DNA of 64,000 nucleotides. Origin: Burkholderiaceae bacterium (lineage in GTDB: Bacteria > Pseudomonadota > Gammaproteobacteria > Burkholderiales > Burkholderiaceae_B). The stretch lies in assembly GCA_017983955.1 (NCBI GenBank), contig JAGOAJ010000005.1, positions 81,664 through 145,663 on the forward strand, read 5' to 3'. The translations under genes and the position numbers were made by a program. Below are positions 44,347 to 52,512 of the stretch, piece after piece; position 1 is the stretch's first letter; each line of letters begins with the position of its first letter. The notes under the pieces are model-generated. The model was not told where the DNA came from, ran no database searches, and was given only the letters and a program-made list of their open reading frames with translations.

Positions 44347-46083
44347 TTACCTATCGACCAGGGACTCAGCGCTGCCACCTGGCCTGCTTGCGCATTCACG
44401 AAACACCCTGGCTGTACACGTCAGGCAGATATCCGGATCCAACCTGGGCACTATCGTGTTAAGCGCCTTATCCTTGGTTGGAAAAATATTCTGCTCTGTT
44501 AATTCTTCCAGCATGCCAATACGCTGCAAGGCCTCGAGCACGCGAGTACGTGGCCTGTGCAGATACAGGTCGCCTCCGGTTTGGCGGCGTATCTGCAGCT
44601 CGCGCCACCATAAGCGCACTGCCGCCAGATCGACCGAATTCATGCTTCTGGCCATGATCAGCAAATGCTTTTGTCCAGGATACATACGGCGGTATTCTTT
44701 CAACTGATGCTCAACATGTTGTGCCGCCCCAAAGTAGACCTCACCTTCCATGCGCACCAACTTCAGTTGGGGGCACTCAAGCACGGTGTGTCCAATTTCA
44801 CTCAAGGGAACAAAGCGACGATCTGGGCCATGCAGCATCATGGCTCGCACTAGCGGCCGCGCCGTCTGGTGCAAATAAAACAATAGCGACACCCCCACGC
44901 CAAGCAAAATAGCGAGCTCCAGGGGTATCAGCATGGTTGCCGCCCACGTCGACGCCATGCATATGGCCTCTTGTCGACTAAAGCGAATAATTTCACGTAT
45001 GCGCGGAACATTGATCAGCGTCCAAGCCACATAAAGCAGCAAGGCGTCTATCGCCACCAGCGGCAACCGCTCTAGCATGCCTGCGCTTAATCCGGCCAAC
45101 GCCAGCACCAGCAGCGAGGCAAATACCGCCGCCAACGGGGTGCGAGCGCCCGCTTCAAAATTCGGCATAGAACGGTTCAAGGAACCGCAAGATAAATAAG
45201 AAGAAAAAAAGCTGCCCACCACATTGGACATGCCTTGGCCAAAAAACTCGCGGTCGGCGTCTATGCTTTGTCCAGAACGCTCGGCCACTGCCTTGGCGAT
45301 CGAAATCGACTGTCCTACCGCTACCAAGGTAAGCGCCAGTGCAATGCCAAAAAGCTGAGAGAATCGATCAGCAGAAAGTTCAGGGATGCTGATGGGCGGT
45401 ATCACCGATGGAAACACACCCAGCTGCGCCAAAGTCAGACCAGTCAGCGCGCTGCCAGCGGCAGCGGCAATATAAGCAGCCAACAACCCCAACAGCATGG
45501 CAGGCCAGCGTTTACGCCAGCGCGCAACCAGCACCGTAACGACAATAACCAGAGCACCAACGGCCAGTTCCAGCAGATTGAAGCCTTGGGTTGAAAACAC
45601 CAGACTGCGCATGTGCAACAAGGCGTGGTAGGCAATCAAACAGGCTGCGCCAGCCATAAAACCCAGCAGCACAGACGGAGAAATAAAATTAGCCAACGCG
45701 CCCAAACGAAAGCGCGCTATCAAGACCTGCAATACCCCCACCATAAAGGTAGTGGTAAGCACTAAGCCTATATATTCAGGGCTGCCCGCCACCGCCAGTG
45801 GCGACAACATGGCAAACAAGGCCAAAGAATTCGCATTCGTGGGGCCGGTCATGACATGCCGACTAGAACCCAGCAAGGCCGCCACGATGCAAGGGACGAT
45901 GGCCGAATAGATGCCGTACACCGGCGGCATGCCTGCCAGTTGCGCAAAGGCTACCCCTTGAGGCAGCACCAGCAGCGCACCCAGCAAGCCCGCCATCAAG
46001 TCGGCCCTGATATCGCCCACCGTCAAGCCGCGCCACCACTTGTGCGTAGTCCCCGGTATAAAGGCAGCAAAAAAAGAGGACAT
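44347..46083 (-). CDS. SulP-family anion (sulfate) permease with STAS domain
   Basis: The 578-residue protein has about twelve hydrophobic segments with the SulP motif DLMAGLLGALLVLPQGVAFA (28-47), SPSVLLGFMAGAACLIAY and the NVVGSFFSSYLSCGSLNRS region. A STAS domain follows at about 430-545 (MEGEVYFGAAQHVEHQLKEY; MARSMNSVDLAAVRLW). The last 30 residues carry DPDICLTCTARVFREC, a small cysteine cluster that I do not recognise as a standard part of the family. It starts 21 bp after the sulfatase, which suggests that it moves the released sulfate or imports an anion. Confidence 0.88.
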   Translation of the reverse strand: MSSFFAAFIPGTTHKWWRGLTVGDIRADLMAGLLGALLVLPQGVAFAQLAGMPPVYGIYSAIVPCIVAALLGSSRHVMTGPTNANSLALFAMLSPLAVAGSPEYIGLVLTTTFMVGVLQVLIARFRLGALANFISPSVLLGFMAGAACLIAYHALLHMRSLVFSTQGFNLLELAVGALVIVVTVLVARWRKRWPAMLLGLLAAYIAAAAGSALTGLTLAQLGVFPSVIPPISIPELSADRFSQLFGIALALTLVAVGQSISIAKAVAERSGQSIDADREFFGQGMSNVVGSFFSSYLSCGSLNRSMPNFEAGARTPLAAVFASLLVLALAGLSAGMLERLPLVAIDALLLYVAWTLINVPRIREIIRFSRQEAICMASTWAATMLIPLELAILLGVGVSLLFYLHQTARPLVRAMMLHGPDRRFVPLSEIGHTVLECPQLKLVRMEGEVYFGAAQHVEHQLKEYRRMYPGQKHLLIMARSMNSVDLAAVRLWWRELQIRRQTGGDLYLHRPRTRVLEALQRIGMLEELTEQNIFPTKDKALNTIVPRLDPDICLTCTARVFRECASRPGGSAESLVDR

Positions 46084-46104
46084 AAGGCGGGCGGCTCCTG
46101 CCCC

Positions 46105-47562
46105 TTAGTTAAACTTATGCTCGGCGCCAGGTGCTGGACTGAAGCCCAGATCACCACGCGCTACAACAGCTTCACGTCCGCCGTTAGCTTCCAGCAGTTC
46201 GCTTTGACGCGCACGGGCACGCTGATCGACTTCGACTGGATCGCACATCGCGTAAAGTTTTTGTTTGCTTTCAGCGATAACTGCCGCGTACTCGGGGTTA
46301 GCGGCCAGGTCTTTCAGCTCTTCAGGATCGGCTTCCAAATCGAAAAGCTGCTCTGGGTAATGCACATAGTAAATATACTTGTACTTGCCATTACGTATCA
46401 TGAACGCGCCTGTGACCGAACCCATGCCGTGATATTCAGTCATGACGTTGCGTTCTGGCACTTCGCCTTCGGCAATCTGGAACAAGGATATACCAGGCAG
46501 TCCGTCTTTCAGGCTAGGATCTGTTTCACCCACGGCGTCATAAACAAAAGGCATTACGTCGACATGGCTGACAGGCGTCGTAATGACCTTGCCTTCAGGG
46601 ATGCCCTTGCCTGTAATGATCAGGGGCACGCCAGCGGCTTCCTCGAACATGGTGGACTTACCCCACATTCCACGACTGCCCAGGTTATCTCCGTGATCCG
46701 ATGTATACACAATGCGCGTATCGTCGGTCAGATTCAAATCATCCAGCGTAGTCAGCAATTTACCTACGTTCTCGTCCAGGAAAGAACACAAACCGTAGTA
46801 GCCAGCCAAAGCTTTTTTACGCTTTTCAGCATCGAAGTAATCGTCGTAGTTAAAGCTGTTGCGATAATCGTTCTGATAAGGGTGATCCGGCCTTTCCGAT
46901 TTTTCATACAGTTTGGGCAACGGCAAATCACGGTTGTAATATTTATAGAAATGCTCGGGCGGCGCAGTCAGCGGAAAATGCGGACTGACCAATGAGACAA
47001 ACAGCACCCAGGGCTTATCGGTATAACGCGGTGCTTCCTCGCGCAACCAAATCTGCGCGCGCGATATAATTTCGCGATCATAGAACGTGTATTGGCTTTC
47101 ACCGGGGCCGGCCATGTCAGCCATTTTGTATGCACCCTGGCGTACCGGCAGATCGCTACGAACCAAACCCATCAAGTCGCCCTTGCCGCCAACGATGTGC
47201 ATGGGCACTATTTCTTCGCTAAAACCGTGATCGCCGCCGTAGTCGCGAAAGTGCAGTTTACCGATAGACACCACACGGTGATCACGCTCGCGCAGCTTAT
47301 GATGCCAGCTGGGTATAGCACCATCGTAGGCGTCGGCATTATCCCAATAACCAATCTGATGGATATACTTACCCGTCGCAAACGACGCGCGCGCCGGTAT
47401 GCACACAGGACTGGCACAGTAGGCTGATGAAAAACGCGTACCGCGTGCAGCCAGCGAATCCAGATTGGGGGTTTCTACAAACTCATGCCCATAACAACCC
47501 AGCGCCTTGGGCGAGTGTTCGTCCGACATGATGATCAGAAGGTTCTGTCCTGAAATATCCAT
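46105..47562 (-). CDS. Type I sulfatase (choline-sulfatase-like)
   Basis: The 485-residue enzyme hydrolyses sulfate esters. The formylglycine signature C54-I-P-A-R58 sits in YCASPVCIPARASFATGKYI, so the cysteine form needs a formylglycine-generating enzyme, which is not in this window. Metal-site residues are seen in IIMSDEHSPKALGCYGHEF and YTSDHGDNLGSRGMWGKSTM. The start at 47562 (MDISGQN) has GAGGA eight bases upstream; an earlier TTG-type start is less likely. There is no signal peptide, so it acts in the cytoplasm. The general form is that of choline-O-sulfatase (BetC) relatives, but no betaine genes accompany it. Confidence 0.85.
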   Translation of the reverse strand: MDISGQNLLIIMSDEHSPKALGCYGHEFVETPNLDSLAARGTRFSSAYCASPVCIPARASFATGKYIHQIGYWDNADAYDGAIPSWHHKLRERDHRVVSIGKLHFRDYGGDHGFSEEIVPMHIVGGKGDLMGLVRSDLPVRQGAYKMADMAGPGESQYTFYDREIISRAQIWLREEAPRYTDKPWVLFVSLVSPHFPLTAPPEHFYKYYNRDLPLPKLYEKSERPDHPYQNDYRNSFNYDDYFDAEKRKKALAGYYGLCSFLDENVGKLLTTLDDLNLTDDTRIVYTSDHGDNLGSRGMWGKSTMFEEAAGVPLIITGKGIPEGKVITTPVSHVDVMPFVYDAVGETDPSLKDGLPGISLFQIAEGEVPERNVMTEYHGMGSVTGAFMIRNGKYKYIYYVHYPEQLFDLEADPEELKDLAANPEYAAVIAESKQKLYAMCDPVEVDQRARARQSELLEANGGREAVVARGDLGFSPAPGAEHKFN

Positions 47563-47607
47563 TGTTCTGTCCTCTAGATACAACAACAAAAATGATTAAT
47601 CTGGCGC

Positions 47608-48390
47608 TTAAAGCGACACAGGTGTTCTTTCAAAAAACTGCAACGAGCGCTGACCAGGCGGTATATAAAACTCCTGGTAGTACACGGTCAGGTTGCTGCC
47701 GGCACGCGCAATCGCTTGCATGAACATGCCGCTGGAACCTGGTTCAAGGCCTATCATCTGACACGCCTCGTCATCAAAGCGATCAATACGTGTTTGATGC
47801 ACAATTTCAGTGATGGGCAACTGGCATTGCGCGGCTATCATTTTCTTGACGTTGGCGCCGTGCAATTGCTCCATGGGTATATCCCACAGCATCTTCAACA
47901 GCATGGAACTGCCATAAAAGCGGCTGAATATATCGAACTCGTCCGCAATATTAATAATGCGATCCAGTTGTATGACCACGGTATCGTCTATACTCAGATG
48001 CTGGCTCCAAGGGCCGGAATGGCTAACCAGCTCACGCCGTATGGCTTTCGAATAAATTGGCACGGTACCGACGCCATCATCGGCCACAAACCGGCAGTGC
48101 CAAGGGTTCTCCAGACGACGCGGGCTTTGCGCCACGAAACTTCCCAGGCCATGCTGGCGCACCACTAGTCCCTGATTCACCAGGTCGCGTAAAGCGCGTT
48201 GCACAGTACCCAGACTAAAGGGCGTCAGCTGCACAAACTCCTCTTCGGCCGGAAGTCGATCACCAGGCCCCCAAACACCTTCCCGTATCGCTTCAAGCAC
48301 GGCATTGACCACCCGCTGATACTTGGGAAGACCAGTCCGTTCAGACTGCCACAGGGCGGCAAAAATTTCTTGTTGCCGTTGGGCTGTCAT
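47608..48390 (-). CDS. GntR-family regulator, paralog of the one at 39530
   Basis: The 260-residue protein has the winged helix with EFVQLTPFSLGTVQRALRDL and the effector domain with NPWHCRFVADDGVGTVPIYS. It is similar to the regulator at the far end of the operon over the full length. Its start overlaps the end of the GMC oxidoreductase gene by four bases, so it is made with the operon it may control. Confidence 0.86.
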   Translation of the reverse strand: MTAQRQQEIFAALWQSERTGLPKYQRVVNAVLEAIREGVWGPGDRLPAEEEFVQLTPFSLGTVQRALRDLVNQGLVVRQHGLGSFVAQSPRRLENPWHCRFVADDGVGTVPIYSKAIRRELVSHSGPWSQHLSIDDTVVIQLDRIINIADEFDIFSRFYGSSMLLKMLWDIPMEQLHGANVKKMIAAQCQLPITEIVHQTRIDRFDDEACQMIGLEPGSSGMFMQAIARAGSNLTVYYQEFYIPPGQRSLQFFERTPVSL

Positions 48391-49988
48391 GACGCCGGCC
48401 CTGCATTAAGGATCAAATCAGCGGCCTTTTCACCAATAACCATGGATCCGGCATTCGTGTTGCCTGATAACAGCAAGGGCATGATAGAAGCGTCCGCCAC
48501 GCGTAAACCCGCTATCCCCCTGACACGCAAGCTAGTGTCAACAACCGAGTCCGCGTCATTACCCATGCGGCAAGTGCCCACCGGATGGAATATTGTGGTG
48601 CCCTGCTCGCGAACAAACCGTATCATGTCCTCGTCAGTCTTCATCGAAGGACCGGGACGAAACTCTTCGGCAATATAGGGCTGCATCGCCGACGACTCTA
48701 CCAAGCGACGGGTCAGCTGGATACCCGCCAACATGGTGTCGCGGTCTTCCTGCTCGGAAAAATAATTTGGCTGTATCAAAGGTGCGGCCAAAGGATCAGC
48801 CGACTTCAAGCCGACATAACCACGACTTTTTGGCCGCAACTGGCACATAGAAATCGTGAAGCCCGAAAAATCGTGAGGCTTGCCAGCCGCCATATCAGCG
48901 CTGATCGTGCCAAAGTGAAACTGCACATCTGGACGTGTTGCCTCGGGGCGCGCGCGAGCGAACATGCCACCCAACTGTATGCCCGCAGCCACCGGACCTG
49001 CTTTAAAAAATATCCAACGCATGCCAATAAGCGCCTGTCCCCACCAAGTGCGCACGCTGTCATTGGTTGTGATCGGTTTAGTGCATTTGTAGATCAACCG
49101 GACCTGTAAGTGATCCTGTAAGTTCTTACCCACCTGCGGCAAATCATGTACCAGGGGGATATCAAATTTAGCGAGCTCATCAGCGGCGCCTATGCCTGAC
49201 AGCATCAACAACTGTGGCGACTGGAAAGCGCCGGCTGAGAGTATGACTTCTTTGGCGGCACGCGCTTCGACCACCTTGCCATTTTGCATGTAACGCACGC
49301 CAACAGCACGTCTGCCTTCCATGATCAGCCCCAAGGCACGTGCCTCGGTCTCGATAGTCAGGTCTGGATTTCCACGCAAGGGCCGCAAATACCCTTTGGC
49401 CGACGAGCAGCGCAAGCCATTGCGGGTGGTCAACTGGTAATAACCAACACCTTCTTGCTTAGCGCCATTAAAGTCGTCAGTTCTGGGTATGCCGTTCTCT
49501 TCACCAGCACGGATAAACGCCTCGACCAGCTCGTGCTTGCCGCGTATATTGGATACACCCAGACGACCATCACCACCATGGTATTCACTGGCGCCACGTT
49601 CATTTCGCTCGGAGCGCTTGAACAGAGGCAGAATATCGCGCCATCCCCAGCCGTCGTTGCCCAATTTTTCCCAGTCGTCGAAGTCCTCGGCCTGACCCCG
49701 CACGTACACCAATCCATTGATAGAGCTTGAACCACCCAGGGTCTTGCCTCGTGGCTGATACACATTACGGCCATTTAGCTCTGGAACCGGTTCGGACTCG
49801 AACTGCCAGTTGTAGTTGGGATTGAACATCGTCTTGCCATAGCCTATGGGGATATGCACCCAGATGTTCTTGTCCGCAGGACCTGCCTCAAGCAGCAGCA
49901 CAGAGCCACCGCCATTTTCAACCAAACGTCCGGCCAGGGCACAGCCTGCAGAACCAGCGCCTACAACAATATAGTCAAATGTACGCAT
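48387..49988 (-). CDS. GMC-family FAD-dependent alcohol dehydrogenase (choline dehydrogenase-like)
   Basis: The start is set at 49988 (MRTFDYIVVGAGSAGCALAG): GGAGTAG is eight bases upstream and the FAD motif GAGSAG is at its normal place; an upstream extension of 64 residues has no family character. GMC signatures GKTLGGSSSINGLVYVRG and GAFQSPQLLMLSGIG are complete, and the catalytic His is in FHPVGTCRMG with the partner Asn in GNTNAGSMVIGEKA. The 533-residue enzyme oxidises a primary alcohol to the aldehyde. It is preceded by the Rieske reductase and followed by a regulator. Confidence 0.9.
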   Translation of the reverse strand: MRTFDYIVVGAGSAGCALAGRLVENGGGSVLLLEAGPADKNIWVHIPIGYGKTMFNPNYNWQFESEPVPELNGRNVYQPRGKTLGGSSSINGLVYVRGQAEDFDDWEKLGNDGWGWRDILPLFKRSERNERGASEYHGGDGRLGVSNIRGKHELVEAFIRAGEENGIPRTDDFNGAKQEGVGYYQLTTRNGLRCSSAKGYLRPLRGNPDLTIETEARALGLIMEGRRAVGVRYMQNGKVVEARAAKEVILSAGAFQSPQLLMLSGIGAADELAKFDIPLVHDLPQVGKNLQDHLQVRLIYKCTKPITTNDSVRTWWGQALIGMRWIFFKAGPVAAGIQLGGMFARARPEATRPDVQFHFGTISADMAAGKPHDFSGFTISMCQLRPKSRGYVGLKSADPLAAPLIQPNYFSEQEDRDTMLAGIQLTRRLVESSAMQPYIAEEFRPGPSMKTDEDMIRFVREQGTTIFHPVGTCRMGNDADSVVDTSLRVRGIAGLRVADASIMPLLLSGNTNAGSMVIGEKAADLILNAGPAS

Positions 49989-50007
49989 TTTTTGTCTACT
50001 CCAATTC

Positions 50008-50967
50008 TTATAAATCCAGCAATAGCGCTTCTGTGCCTGGGCCTGCGCAGCAAACCAGCACATATTCATTTTTTTCTTCTTCGGATAGGACAAAGTCGTT
50101 ATGGTCGGGCTTGCCACTGAAATAGCGTACTTTGCACGTCCCACATAAGCCGGATTCACAGGAAGACTCGCACGCAACACCCGCTTGCCTGATAGCGGCC
50201 AGTATGGTTTGACCCGGCTCTACCGTAAGCACCTTGTCGGATTTGGCTAAACGTATCTGCACCCCTTCAGAAGGGGCGCTGGCAGCCAATTTTTCGGCAA
50301 GCGATGGATCCACCCCAAAATATTCGTAGTGCACGGCATGCTCGGGCCAATGCGCAGCCGCCTTTTGCACGGCCTTCATGAATCCAGGCGGGCCGCAAAA
50401 ATAAAGATGTACGCCTTCTTCATATTTTTCTAGTTTGGTGACAATATCCAAGCCGTTTTTAGGGTCTCCGCCATCATGGTGCAGAAAAGCCTGGTCGCCA
50501 GCGACCAATGACTGCAAACGCGAACGGAACGCCGTACGCTCTGGTTTCTGGGTGCAATAATGCAACTCGAAACTTTGCTGGTCGCGTTGCAACTGATCCA
50601 CCATAGACAGCAAGGGCGTTATGCCTATACCGCCGGCCAGCAACACGTTATGCCGCGCACCCGGTTTCAAAGGGAACAAATTGCGCGGTTCGGACACATC
50701 CAACATGTCGCCGGCACGCAGACTGGCGTGCATGGCTTTGGACCCGCCCCGACCCGCGTGGTCCTCCAGCACCGCGATACGATAATGCTTGCGACTACCA
50801 GGAGAGTCACAAAGCGAGTATTGCCTTGTCAACCCTCCTGGCACACTGACATCAATGTGCGCTCCCGCCTCGAAGGGTGGAAGATCTTTACCAGAGGGAT
50901 CAACCAATTCGAACGACCGTATATTCTCCGCTTCATACGTAATAGAGCGTACAAGTAATGTCAACAT
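50008..50967 (-). CDS. Oxygenase reductase with C-terminal 2Fe-2S ferredoxin (VanB/PDR type)
   Basis: The 319-residue protein has a flavin-binding domain (HIDVSVPGGLTRQYSLCDSP near 37-56), an NAD domain (LLAGGIGITPLLSMVDQL) and a C-terminal plant-type ferredoxin with CESSCESGLCGTC and a fourth Cys near the end. This order is typical of phthalate dioxygenase reductase and vanillate demethylase reductase. It starts 18 bp after the Rieske oxygenase gene and supplies its electrons. Confidence 0.92.
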   Translation of the reverse strand: MLTLLVRSITYEAENIRSFELVDPSGKDLPPFEAGAHIDVSVPGGLTRQYSLCDSPGSRKHYRIAVLEDHAGRGGSKAMHASLRAGDMLDVSEPRNLFPLKPGARHNVLLAGGIGITPLLSMVDQLQRDQQSFELHYCTQKPERTAFRSRLQSLVAGDQAFLHHDGGDPKNGLDIVTKLEKYEEGVHLYFCGPPGFMKAVQKAAAHWPEHAVHYEYFGVDPSLAEKLAASAPSEGVQIRLAKSDKVLTVEPGQTILAAIRQAGVACESSCESGLCGTCKVRYFSGKPDHNDFVLSEEEKNEYVLVCCAGPGTEALLLDL

Positions 50968-50985
50968 GGCTATTTACTCCTGTGC

Positions 50986-52419
50986 TTAAACGGCGAGACT
51001 GGCGGCGTTTCTTTCAGCTTCTTTACCTACGCCATCATCAACTTCGTCCAACTTAGCGCGCACAAAAGCATCACGTTGCGCAGTAGGCAGATCGTCAGCA
51101 CTGCGCATGATATCCATGACTACTTTGCCCAAGTCCAAGATGACCTTACGGTCTTCAGCTGGGTTTCCCTTGGTGGGCGCATGCAGCACAGAGTCTTGCG
51201 TATATAGCGAAAGAGGCTCGCCGGCAGTCAGCCATTCCTGCTGTTTGGCATCGGGGGCGGTTTTTCCTTGCACCGCATCACGCAACAGTTTGCGGAACAT
51301 ATAGACACCAACATCAGAGGTACCTGGGTTTTCCAGTGCATGAACGGCGATTGGACGCTGGCTGGTCAACGCTTCCCAGTCACCTGGCGCGCGTTGGCCT
51401 TCTTCGTAAGTACGATCACCAGTCTGACCGACGATAAAGTCAATTTTGTCCACACCACAGTCTTCTATGGTGCCCACGCCTTCTGGGTCCACTTCGCTGT
51501 TGTAATGACGCCAGCCAAAAATAATCATGTTCGTGTCATCAACAGGCACGTGCCAACGGGTGCAACTGGAGGTAGAGTGACGTACATACAGCGCGCTAGG
51601 AACAAGCGAGCCAATTTGCAAGTAGTTGGGCAGATTCATTTCTGTCATCCGCACCCACACCTTGTCATTTTCCAGACGTCGGCCAGCAATAAAAGCAATT
51701 CCGTTACCGCTGCGCGTAGTCTGCCACTGCATAATAGGCAGGGATTCCATACCCACTATCGACGTGCCTTCAGCCGCAGCATCCACACCATCCGCAACCA
51801 TGCTGTTGTGCAATACGGCGGTATGCATGTGATCCATGATGTTCTCGTGAACCTGCAACCAGTTACATGGATAGACGTTCGAGAATGCAGCTAACTTAGT
51901 ACCCTTGGGCAAGGAGTAAGAGTCGTACTCTGGGAAGGGTGGGCACTTCTCAGGAGGGCCCATATAGGCAAACACCAAGCCATCACGCTCAAAAGCGGGA
52001 TAAGCACCTTGGCTGACCGTTTCCTTCAAGCGCGTATCATCAAGCTCACAGGGCGCCTCAAGCAGAGTCCCGTCTACATCGAAATGCCAGCCGTGATAGC
52101 AACAAGAGATACCTACGTCACGGATAACCCCATATTCCAGCGATGCGCCACGGTGCGCGCAATGGCGGTGCAGCACACCAACCGTACCCCTTTTATCCCT
52201 AAAGGCAACCAGGTCCTCACCCATAATACGAATGGCCTTGGGCACATTGGTCAGCTCTTCAGATAAACATACGGGCTGCCAGTACAGGCGCATGTACTCG
52301 CCCATCGGCGTGTTCGGCATAGTGCTTGAAAGTTCGGTATCGTGTTTCGGAACTTCACGCTTACGGTATCCGGAAAACTTCAATTGTTGCTCGACCATGG
52401 GGGCGCTTGCATTGCTCAT
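50986..52419 (-). CDS. Rieske non-heme iron oxygenase, alpha subunit (phthalate dioxygenase-like class)
   Basis: The 477-residue protein starts at 52419 (MSNASAPMVEQQ) with AAGGAGAT upstream. The Rieske 2Fe-2S ligands are C87-x-H89 and C106-x2-H109, and the mononuclear iron ligands are H199 and H204 in MDHMHTAVLH, with D196 as the bridging Asp. Conserved GEDLVAFRD and CPPFPEYD regions place it in the phthalate-type, alpha-only class that performs ring hydroxylation or O- and N-dealkylation. With the reductase 18 bp downstream it forms a two-component system. The substrate is unknown; a demethylase or ether-cleaving role fits the neighbouring alcohol and glycolate oxidases. Confidence 0.9.
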   Translation of the reverse strand: MSNASAPMVEQQLKFSGYRKREVPKHDTELSSTMPNTPMGEYMRLYWQPVCLSEELTNVPKAIRIMGEDLVAFRDKRGTVGVLHRHCAHRGASLEYGVIRDVGISCCYHGWHFDVDGTLLEAPCELDDTRLKETVSQGAYPAFERDGLVFAYMGPPEKCPPFPEYDSYSLPKGTKLAAFSNVYPCNWLQVHENIMDHMHTAVLHNSMVADGVDAAAEGTSIVGMESLPIMQWQTTRSGNGIAFIAGRRLENDKVWVRMTEMNLPNYLQIGSLVPSALYVRHSTSSCTRWHVPVDDTNMIIFGWRHYNSEVDPEGVGTIEDCGVDKIDFIVGQTGDRTYEEGQRAPGDWEALTSQRPIAVHALENPGTSDVGVYMFRKLLRDAVQGKTAPDAKQQEWLTAGEPLSLYTQDSVLHAPTKGNPAEDRKVILDLGKVVMDIMRSADDLPTAQRDAFVRAKLDEVDDGVGKEAERNAASLAV

Positions 52420-52512
52420 TGATATCTCCTTTGTAGATAGCATTGCGATATTTCAATAGTTTTTTAGACTGCGGTTTACACTCTGGACGCCGCAAACAGA
52501 GCGGCGCCCTGC

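Noticed and set aside
45856-46995. 379-codon plus-strand frame over the SulP and sulfatase genes
   Set aside because: It is antisense to two conserved genes and runs across their junction; no recognisable protein.
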